Shown one piece after another: positions 1 through 5,580 of a stretch of 14,576 bases of DNA (positions within the stretch are counted from its first letter, which is position 1; every line of letters starts with the position of its first letter). The position numbers were made by a program, and so were the translations under genes. This stretch comes from Hyphomicrobiaceae bacterium (lineage in GTDB: Bacteria > Pseudomonadota > Alphaproteobacteria > Rhizobiales > Hyphomicrobiaceae). The DNA is taken from assembly GCA_021775715.1 (NCBI GenBank), contig JAJFHI010000301.1, forward strand, positions 1 through 14,576, in the 5' to 3' direction. Below the pieces are notes generated by a model. It had not been told where the DNA came from. It saw nothing but the letters and a program-made list of their open reading frames with translations, and did no database searches.

Positions 1-542
1 ATGACAAGATGTGTGGTGGCTTTTGATGTTCCCAATACTGTAGCCGTGATTGTATCCAAGCCCTGGTCTGTGAACCCGACCGCACCGAGATCGATGGCGG
101 TCATGTCAGCGAGCGAAACACGCGCCGCTCCCAAGACGCCACTCAACGTTATGAAAGCGGTGATGCCGAGCACAACGAGTGTCAGGCCTGCGCGCAAGTC
201 CCCCGTACCCGCCCGCACGAGATTGCGGCTGGCGCATCCCCCGGCCAACACCAAGCCTGCACCAAACAACCCACCGCCAGCGAGATGGCCGAACCAATTG
301 AGCCGTGTCGCGCGGTAGAGGCTCGTATCAAGGTCGACCAAGCCAACGGCTTGCAGCCATGTTGTGCCAGCGAGCGCCGTTGCACCGGCCAGCACCCAGG
401 CGCGAAACCGTCGGCTGTCGCCGAAGGTCACGGCGTCCGAGATGCCGCCCATGGCGCAGAAATTGGTGCGATCCAGGAGAATGCCGAACACAAGGCCGAT
501 CAGTGCGCCGGCGAGTGTTATCCCTTGTGCTGGTGCGGCCAT
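1..542 (-). CDS. YeeE/YedE family sulfur-compound transporter, partial (C-terminus outside window)
   Basis: About 180 residues are visible, read leftward from 542; the gene leaves the window at base 1. The family consists of inner-membrane proteins with duplicated halves; characterised members (YeeE/TsuA) import thiosulfate through a path lined by conserved cysteines. Seen here: a hydrophobic first helix after MAAPAQGITLAGAL, then LLDRTNFCAMGGISD at about residues 21-35, and later AGGCASRNLVRAG, the two cysteine signatures typical of the family, with further hydrophobic segments between and after them. The start is not settled: ATG at 542-540 is used here, but an in-frame TTG at 557-555 is possible, an in-frame stop lies just upstream, and neither start has a clear ribosome binding site. 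The gene diverges from the decarboxylase at 819. The transported substrate (thiosulfate or another sulfur compound) is inferred from the family. The tusA gene near 13.8 kb is a plausible but distant partner. Confidence 0.85.
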   Translation of the reverse strand, partial: MAAPAQGITLAGALIGLVFGILLDRTNFCAMGGISDAVTFGDSRRFRAWVLAGATALAGTTWLQAVGLVDLDTSLYRATRLNWFGHLAGGGLFGAGLVLAGGCASRNLVRAGTGDLRAGLTLVVLGITAFITLSGVLGAARVSLADMTAIDLGAVGFTDQGLDTITATVLGTSKATTHLV

Positions 543-680
543 CAGGGCGTCTTGCAAGGTGGATATTGGCAGGGGTCAGTCCTATTTCGTCTTTCAGTCG
601 TCAGCGATCGTACCTGAGACGCCTTACAAAGTCGCCGTTTCACTTGATTTCGTGGCTGTCAATTCCCTGAGGAAAGGATG

Positions 681-804
681 TCGAGAGCAAAGCCCTTTAC
701 GATTGGGGTCTGTGGCCTTATTTCAGGCTTTCGACGATGGTCCGGATGGCGCGAGATTCGTTGTTTCTCCGTTATCTCTTGAAGCAGCCCCATCCTGGGG
801 TCTT
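681..804 (+). promoter_or_regulatory. Structured leader upstream of the decarboxylase (candidate speF-type element)
   Basis: This is the downstream half of the 261-base gap between the divergent transporter and decarboxylase starts. Seen in the sequence: TCGA at 681-684 and AAGCC at 690-694 can pair with GGCTT (726-730) and TCGA (731-734). GGCC at 714-717 can alternatively pair with the same GGCT, giving mutually exclusive helices. CCCCA (788-792) and TGGGG (796-800) form a tight hairpin with a TCC loop, four bases before the Shine-Dalgarno sequence. Known: ornithine decarboxylase genes of Alphaproteobacteria often carry the conserved speF RNA motif in the 5' UTR. That this leader is such a motif is an inference from position and foldability; I could not run a covariance model. 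Nothing convincing is visible in 558-680. Confidence 0.4.
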
Positions 805-810
805 GGAGGT
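805..810 (+). promoter_or_regulatory. Ribosome binding site that sets the TTG start of the decarboxylase
   Basis: GGAGGT lies eight bases upstream of TTG at 819-821. No ATG or GTG in the correct frame near the N-terminus has a comparable site, so the TTG start is well supported. Confidence 0.8.
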
Positions 811-818
811 CCAACAAG

Positions 819-2012
819 TTGCAGACATTTGCCACGGCAGCAGACCTGATTGCTGCACGAAAACCAGAGCACCCCGTGCGCGGGCTACGCCCACATGCGT
901 CCGGACGTGCCGCGCGCTGGTTCCTCGACCGATTTGATGGCGATGTCGCCTATGCCTATAAGGCCAACAGTTCCGTCTTTTTGATCGGCGCGCTGTATGG
1001 CGCCGGTATCCGTCATTTCGATGTTGCCTCGCTGCCCGAAATCGAAGATGCCGCCACCATTCCCGACGCCGAACTCCACTTCATGCATCCGGTGAAATCT
1101 CGCAGTGCCATTCGCCGCGCCTACGCGCTGGGTGTACGCAGCTTCTCGCTCGACAGCGAAGATGAACTCGACAAAACCATTGCTGAGACGACATTCGAGG
1201 GCAAAGAGGCCAAAGACCTAAAATTGTTTGTGCGCCTGACCGTGCCCTCGATCAACAGCCGTATTCCGCTGGAGCACAAGTTCGGTATCACTGGCAAACC
1301 TGCGACAGACCTTCTGCGCAAATGCCGCCTCATTGCCTCCGAACTTGGGATCACGTTTCACGTTGGCTCCCAGACGTCGACACCCGAAGCCTTCGTTGTG
1401 GCTCTTGATGAAGTGCAAAAGCTGATCGTCAACGCCGGTGTCGTGATCGATCGCCTCGATATTGGCGGTGGGTTTCCGTCGCGGTATGGCGATGAGGAGC
1501 CGTCATCGATGGACGCCTTCATGGACACGATAGATCAATGCATCGAAAAACTTCCGGTTCCTGAAAATGTCCGGCTGATGTGTGAGCCAGGACGCGCACT
1601 GGTCTCGGAAGCTGAAAGTCTAATCGTGCGTGTTGATGCGCGGCGTGATGGCGGGCTTTACATCAACGACGGCGCCTACGGTATGCTGTTCGATGCCGCC
1701 CACCTAGGGTTCGTCTTTCCAACGCGTCTGGTATCGCGCCCAGTTCCACCTGGAACACCCACCAAGGAATTCGAATTTTGGGGCCCGACATGTGACTCCA
1801 TCGACCAGATGAAAGGGCCGTTCTTGTTGCCTGACATAGTCGACGAGGGTGACTACATCGAGATCGGCAACGTCGGCGCTTATGGCCGTGCGATCGCCGG
1901 ACACTTCAATGGGTACGGCCAATATGACGAGGTTATTCTCCTCGATGAGCCGATGCTATCGATGTACGACGCCGATGGCGACAAAGTGGTTGTCGACAGC
2001 GGTCAAAGCTGA
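819..2012 (+). CDS. Type III PLP-dependent ornithine/lysine decarboxylase
   Basis: A 397-residue cytosolic enzyme expected to decarboxylate ornithine to putrescine (possibly lysine to cadaverine as well), the entry to polyamine synthesis. It has the eukaryotic-like barrel fold rather than the AAT-fold of E. coli SpeC. Motifs seen in order: the PLP lysine in YAYKANS (Lys48), HVGSQ at 181-185, the glycine loop DIGGGFPSRYG near 214-224 that holds the PLP phosphate, CEPGRALV at 255-262, the catalytic cysteine and substrate aspartate in WGPTCDS (Cys325, Asp326), and the C-terminal GDYIEIGNVGAYGRA. Length and motifs are complete, so it should be active. The start is a TTG with a strong GGAGGT. Substrate preference between ornithine and lysine cannot be fixed by eye. 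The structured leader suggests regulation by polyamine or precursor level. The next gene, a phosphate transporter, is 146 bases downstream and probably separate. Confidence 0.93.
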   Translation: MQTFATAADLIAARKPEHPVRGLRPHASGRAARWFLDRFDGDVAYAYKANSSVFLIGALYGAGIRHFDVASLPEIEDAATIPDAELHFMHPVKSRSAIRRAYALGVRSFSLDSEDELDKTIAETTFEGKEAKDLKLFVRLTVPSINSRIPLEHKFGITGKPATDLLRKCRLIASELGITFHVGSQTSTPEAFVVALDEVQKLIVNAGVVIDRLDIGGGFPSRYGDEEPSSMDAFMDTIDQCIEKLPVPENVRLMCEPGRALVSEAESLIVRVDARRDGGLYINDGAYGMLFDAAHLGFVFPTRLVSRPVPPGTPTKEFEFWGPTCDSIDQMKGPFLLPDIVDEGDYIEIGNVGAYGRAIAGHFNGYGQYDEVILLDEPMLSMYDADGDKVVVDSGQS

Positions 2013-2033
2013 GTTCTGAAATTTAATCTCGCC

Positions 2034-2049
2034 GCCTGGTGGGTCAGGC
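2034..2049 (+). other. Small inverted repeat after the decarboxylase, possible weak terminator
   Basis: GCCTG (2034-2038) and CAGGC (2045-2049) can form a five-base-pair stem with a six-base loop, 21 bases after the decarboxylase stop. No T-tract follows, so this is not a standard intrinsic terminator. Confidence 0.25.
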
Positions 2050-2158
2050 CCCTCAAGTTGTCAGTCAGTTGGTCAACAATTCGTGCTTTGCAATTGATCG
2101 GTTGCAACGGTTTGGTCTTCGGCAGTCTTTCACGTCTTCCGCAGGCCCACGACATATC

Positions 2159-3283
2159 ATGATCACACTTTTGCTCGTTGCTCTCACTCTGTTCGTCGCC
2201 TATGCGAATGGCGCGAATGATAATTTCAAGGGCGTTGCGACTCTCTACGGCAGCAACACAGCCACATTTAAAACTGCTTTGGCGATCGGCACTGTTGCAA
2301 CTTTTGCCGGTTGCATTAGTTCGGTGTTCTTGGCTGAGGCACTTGTCAAAGCCTTTTCGGGCAAAGGCCTTGTTCCGGACGCTGTGTCTCAATCGCCAAA
2401 CTTTTTGATGGCGGTTGCGGCCGGCGCCGCTTCGACCGTGTTTGCTGCGACTCTATTTGGAATTCCCATCTCAACAACGCATGCGCTGACGGGTGCGCTG
2501 GTTGGCGCGGGCTACGCAACGATCGGATCAGATCTCAATGTTTCGGTGTTGGGGGCAGTATATTTTTTGCCATTGCTTCTCAGCCCGCTGATCTCGGTGT
2601 TTTTGACGATCCCGCTTTACAAACTTGCGCATCGTTTCAAGGAACGTCTCGGCGTCGACAAGCAAACCTGTGTCTGCATCAGTCCAAGCAAGTTCGTGCC
2701 CGTGCATGCCTTGGAATTTGACGCAGGTACGGCACGTTATACAATGGCGAATGGTCAGGACCAGACACGGGTCATTGTCGGTACGACGGCAGATTGTGTC
2801 GACAAATATAGTGGCCGGATTTTTGGTATTACCGCGCAAGACATTGTCGATGGCGTCCACTATTTCAGTGCTGCAGCAGTGAGTTTTGCACGTGGTCTCA
2901 ACGACACTCCGAAAATCGTTGGTCTGTTGTTAGTCGTTGAGGCGATGGATCTTCGGGTCGGTATGCTAGCAGTCGCCATTGCGATGGCAGTTGGCGGGTT
3001 GACCAACGCACGCAAGGTCGCGGAGACGATGAGCAAGAAAATTGCCAAAATGAATGACGGCCACGCTTTGGTCGCCAACCTGGTTACGGCCTTTATGGTA
3101 ATTTTTGCAAGTCGCCTTGGCGTTCCCGTCTCAACAACACATGTTTCTGTCGGTGCTATCAGTGGTGTCGGGCTGGTCAATGGGACCGCCGATAAGACTA
3201 TGATCCGTGGCATTCTTCTGTCTTGGGTCTTAACGTTGCCCATGGCGGCAATAATTGCGGCGATTGTTTGTTGGCTTCAGTAG
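2159..3283 (+). CDS. PiT family inorganic phosphate transporter
   Basis: A 374-residue inner-membrane permease, expected to bring in phosphate (as a metal-phosphate) by proton or cation symport. The duplicated PiT signatures are both present: NGANDNFKG at residues 17-25 and GLNDTPKIVG from 246, each opening one half, and the paired GIPISTTH (101-108) and GVPVSTTH (321-328). Hydrophobic helices cover both halves, and a central soluble loop of roughly 80 residues (about 155-235) separates them; this loop carries a CVC pair (Cys171, Cys173). The reading frame is open further upstream to 2039, but ATG at 2159 is chosen because the PiT helix begins immediately after it; the binding site upstream is weak. 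PiT-fold proteins can also carry sulfate (CysP of Bacillus), so the substrate is an inference. No PhoU-like DUF47 partner gene lies next to it. Confidence 0.9.
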   Translation: MITLLLVALTLFVAYANGANDNFKGVATLYGSNTATFKTALAIGTVATFAGCISSVFLAEALVKAFSGKGLVPDAVSQSPNFLMAVAAGAASTVFAATLFGIPISTTHALTGALVGAGYATIGSDLNVSVLGAVYFLPLLLSPLISVFLTIPLYKLAHRFKERLGVDKQTCVCISPSKFVPVHALEFDAGTARYTMANGQDQTRVIVGTTADCVDKYSGRIFGITAQDIVDGVHYFSAAAVSFARGLNDTPKIVGLLLVVEAMDLRVGMLAVAIAMAVGGLTNARKVAETMSKKIAKMNDGHALVANLVTAFMVIFASRLGVPVSTTHVSVGAISGVGLVNGTADKTMIRGILLSWVLTLPMAAIIAAIVCWLQ

Positions 3284-3289
3284 AGCCAA
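3271..3289. other. Inverted repeat across the phosphate transporter stop codon
   Basis: TTGGCT (3271-3276) and AGCCAA (3284-3289) are perfectly complementary around a seven-base loop that contains the first bases of the stop region. It lies where the transporter meets a convergent remnant, so it could act in both directions, but neither side has a T-run of useful length. Confidence 0.3.
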
Positions 3290-3319
3290 TCTGAACAACG
3301 CCAGTGTGAATATTGAGTG

Positions 3320-3497
3320 GCCGAGGACACGGCGGGCAAAGGTAGCGCGCGCGACCGCGAGCCGTTTGCCAACAGCAGCTGGTCGTAGGCGACGGCCTCT
3401 CCAGTTTCCAGCGTTACAACGCGCGCCGCGACGTCAATTCCGGCAGCAACCACAGTTGCTTTTAGCCCGCGCCGACTATGACGATCGGTGCCGTCAT
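3320..3497 (-). pseudogene. Remnant of an FAD-dependent NAD(P) reductase (ferredoxin/rubredoxin reductase type)
   Basis: Reading leftward, ATG at 3497-3495 opens MTAPIVIVGAG, the usual first strand and glycine loop of an FAD-binding Rossmann domain, but hits TAA at 3464-3462 after 11 codons. In another frame, starting at the same place, follows a stretch ending in DVAARVVTLETGEAVAYDQL and LLLANGSRSRALPLP (about 3465-3334). This matches the internal segment of ferredoxin-reductase-like proteins (consensus: D...K.V.L.DG....YD.LLLATGARPR) that normally sits roughly 80-130 residues into the protein. The intervening part and everything after it are missing, and the surviving frame ends at 3277. 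The start overlaps the isomerase stop as ATGA, so the two genes were once translationally coupled. The identity is inferred from motif order; the loss of the gene is directly visible. Confidence 0.75.
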
Positions 3498-4099
3498 GCG
3501 GTAGCACCCAGGTGTTTGGCCACAAGGTCGAGCCGGTCTTGTCCAAAGAATATCTCACTATCAATAACGAATGTCGGCGAACCGAAGACACCCGCTGCAA
3601 TAGCTTCGTCCGTGACGGTTTCGAATAACTGCGTCGAGGTATCGGCGGTAGCCAGCTTAAGGATCTCGTCGGCCTGGTCGGGATAGGTCGCACTCACGAT
3701 GCGCTTTATCGTGTCGGCGTCGGCGATGTTTTCGTCTTCCGCCCATACTCCTCTCAGCATCGCAAATGATAACGGCCCGGGATCGAGCCCTAGGTGTTTG
3801 GCCGACAATACAGCTCGCGATGGAGTTGCCGGCAAGATTGGCCAGTGTTTTGGCGCGACGTTGACGGGCAGTCCACGCAACTGCGCCCATCGCGCGATTT
3901 CAATGTCGCGGTACTTGCGGCGCGCCGGTGATTGTTTGGCTGGCGGCGTGGTTTCGGTTGTTGCAAACACACGCAGGATATCCATTGGTTTGTAATTGAT
4001 CGTCGCATTGGCCGCGTCTGCAATCCGGCGCAATTCTGGCTCTCCGAGGTAGGCAAAGCCCGACATCACGGCGTAATAATAATCAATCGTCGTACTCAT
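3494..4099 (-). CDS. DsbA-family 2-hydroxychromene-2-carboxylate isomerase-like protein
   Basis: A 201-residue protein of the thioredoxin-like kappa-GST/DsbA group. Named members (NahD) isomerise 2-hydroxychromene-2-carboxylate in naphthalene breakdown, using glutathione; many homologues act on unknown substrates. Seen: an N-terminal strand TTIDYYYAVMSGFAYLGEP in which Ser13 sits where the family has its catalytic serine, a helical insertion with PAKQSPARRKYRDIEI and LPVNVAPKHWP, and the cis-proline motif GVFGSPTFVID (from residue 170, Pro175) before a C-terminal FFGQDRLD. There is no CxxC, which excludes a disulfide oxidase. The start is ATG at 4099, with TGGGG about seven bases upstream; an in-frame ATG at 4165 would add 22 residues with no family resemblance. 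It is upstream of and overlaps the broken reductase, so it may have lost its pathway partner. The true substrate is unknown. Confidence 0.82.
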   Translation of the reverse strand: MSTTIDYYYAVMSGFAYLGEPELRRIADAANATINYKPMDILRVFATTETTPPAKQSPARRKYRDIEIARWAQLRGLPVNVAPKHWPILPATPSRAVLSAKHLGLDPGPLSFAMLRGVWAEDENIADADTIKRIVSATYPDQADEILKLATADTSTQLFETVTDEAIAAGVFGSPTFVIDSEIFFGQDRLDLVAKHLGATA

Positions 4100-4484
4100 C
4101 AAAATAGCCCCAGACACGACGTTAGCGCCGCCGTTTGTAATTGCTTTGGTGTTCGGGTCCGACAATTGGGCCGGTCCCGGTTGTTTGTCCAGACACTTTC
4201 CAGTGCGCTATGACGCTTTTGCCGGTGTCGCCATGGGAAATGTGAATTAAACGGCATCGAACAGATTCTTCCGCGGCACTTCGTGCGCATTGTTGAGCCA
4301 TTTTGGTCCAATGCCGACGAAGGCACCAACGAAGCCGCGCGCCGTGCAGTAAAGCCGATGCGGAAGAGCGGTTGGTAGGCGGGAGGAGTTTGTTTTATGC
4401 TAACTTCCGGCGAAGACTGCCCGACGCCTAGGGCCACAGCCGGACTCTTGCATCCTCTGCCTCACCTCCATAGATTCGAGCACC
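4100..4484. other. 385-base stretch without an intact gene; possible protein-like remnants
   Basis: This stretch lies between the divergent isomerase and the cyclodeaminase-family gene. On the plus strand two short frames read like protein ends: one ends HFPVRYDAFAGVAMGNVN at a stop at 4247-4249, and another gives LPRHFVRIVEPFWSNADEG followed by NEAARRAVKPMRKSGW, ending at 4373-4375. They lie in different frames and meet near 4247. This could be the decayed 3' end of a gene, or chance. I do not recognise the family. The last 100 bases before 4485 probably hold the promoter of the cyclodeaminase gene. Confidence 0.3.
4372..4401 (+). promoter_or_regulatory. Possible promoter of the cyclodeaminase-family gene
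   Basis: TTGGTA (4372-4377) and TATGCT (4396-4401) are 18 bases apart, each matching the sigma-70 consensus at four of six positions. The site is 83 bases before the start codon. The match is weak and found by eye. Confidence 0.25.
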
Positions 4485-5429
4485 ATGACGAACTCACAAA
4501 ACATTCCCTATCTCTCAAAAGATACTCTGGAAGGGTTGGGCATCTCGACGAACGACGTTGTTGAAAGCATAACAAAGCTGATCCACGGCGATGCAAAGGG
4601 CACGGTTTGGAGTGCGCCCAAAGCAGTTATTCTGCCACCCGATGGGCGCTACATGATGGCCACCTTAGCAGCGATGGATAGTCCTTCGCTTTTGGCTGTG
4701 AAGACGGTCGTACTAAGTCCACGCAATCCCGGCAGGGGGCTACCGCAAATCAATGGATTGGTGACACTGCTCGACAGTGAAACTGGACTGCCGGTTGCCA
4801 TCTTGGATGGCAATTGGATCACAGCGGTACGCACGGCAGGTTTAAGTGCTGTAGCAGCGAAGCATATGGCAAACAAAAATTCGACTGTTTGTGCCTTCGT
4901 CGGTTGTGGTGTGCAAGCGAGGAGCCATTTGACAGCATTTTCCGAAATGTTTCCGCTTCAGAGAATAAAACTCTTCGGACGTGGGCAAAGCAACATAGAT
5001 GAACTGTGTCGGTTCGCGGACGAGTTGGGTCTATCGTCTGAGGTTTGCAATTCTGGCAAAGATGCCGTTGAGGACGCTGACCTAGTTGTCACTTCCGTGA
5101 CCTATTCCGCACAACTTGCACCGTTCTTGGATGTAAACTGGCTTAAACTCGGAAGCTTTTCTGCAATCACGGATCTCGGTGCACCTTGGAACAAGGAAAG
5201 CTTTTCCGCATTTGATCATATTGCGATTGATAGCCTCGAGCAGGAGGCAGTTCTTCCCAACAAACTCGCAGCGCCTGAATTCGTGGAAGGCGATTTGTCT
5301 GGACTCGTCTTAGGGAAATTTGCAGGTCGTAACGAAAATGATGAGCGCACTGCTTTTATTTTCCGCGGCCACGCCCTTGGCGACCTGGCCTTGGCTGTCC
5401 TAGCCTTCAAGAGATTCGAAGCATTGTGA
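4485..5429 (+). CDS. Ornithine cyclodeaminase / mu-crystallin family protein
   Basis: A 314-residue NAD(P)-binding protein of the family that includes ornithine cyclodeaminase (ornithine to proline plus ammonia), alanine dehydrogenase of archaea, and imine reductases. Seen: the N-terminal substrate domain with DGRYMMATLAAM and AVKTVVLSPRNPGRGLPQINGLV, the family motif DGNWITAVRTAGLSAVAA starting at residue 108, the Rossmann turn GCGVQARSHL at 140-149, and ADLVVTSVTYS. The canonical first turn G-x-G-x-Q is present. The substrate-binding lysine and arginine positions of the family appear kept (K in AVKTVV, R116), but the specific substrate cannot be assigned: many such proteins are not ornithine cyclodeaminases. 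Start: ATG at 4485, only a weak upstream purine stretch. A decarboxylase for ornithine lies 2.5 kb upstream, so a common link to ornithine is possible. The sequence is somewhat less GC-rich than its downstream neighbour. Confidence 0.85.
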   Translation: MTNSQNIPYLSKDTLEGLGISTNDVVESITKLIHGDAKGTVWSAPKAVILPPDGRYMMATLAAMDSPSLLAVKTVVLSPRNPGRGLPQINGLVTLLDSETGLPVAILDGNWITAVRTAGLSAVAAKHMANKNSTVCAFVGCGVQARSHLTAFSEMFPLQRIKLFGRGQSNIDELCRFADELGLSSEVCNSGKDAVEDADLVVTSVTYSAQLAPFLDVNWLKLGSFSAITDLGAPWNKESFSAFDHIAIDSLEQEAVLPNKLAAPEFVEGDLSGLVLGKFAGRNENDERTAFIFRGHALGDLALAVLAFKRFEAL

Positions 5430-5481
5430 CCGGTTCATTAGGTCCGCGAATAACTCAAAGGGGTAAATCGATGTTTGACCC

Positions 5482-5500
5482 TGCAAGCTTCTAACTTGCA
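5482..5500 (+). other. Inverted repeat between the cyclodeaminase-family gene and the hydrolase block
   Basis: TGCAAG (5482-5487) and CTTGCA (5495-5500) are perfect inverted copies with a seven-base loop, 53 bases after the stop of the upstream gene. No T-run follows. It could be a weak terminator or a protein-binding site. The remainder of the 151-base gap shows no gene. Confidence 0.3.
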
Positions 5501-5580
5501 ACTTCATACGCGGTCATGGGAGGGTCATCATCGAACCGATTTCGGCTCGACCTGTTTTCAGCCCAGCGTTGTCACGCCTC

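Noticed and set aside
1..318. Open plus-strand frame of 105 codons at the left edge
   Set aside because: It is the complement of the YeeE-like gene, whose cysteine motifs are clear on the minus strand; the plus-strand product is proline- and alanine-rich without any domain.
2058..2075. Possible PHO box upstream of the phosphate transporter
   Set aside because: TTGTCAG fits one half-site at five of seven positions, but the second copy is out of register, so the match is too weak to call.
3277..3693. Minus-strand frame of 138 codons as an intact gene
   Set aside because: Its first half is the isomerase in another frame; only the second half resembles a reductase, so it is part of a pseudogene rather than a gene.
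4099..4437. Minus-strand frame of 112 codons upstream of the isomerase
   Set aside because: Irregular composition rich in Arg, Ser and Thr, no domain, overlaps the isomerase leader, and does not look coding.
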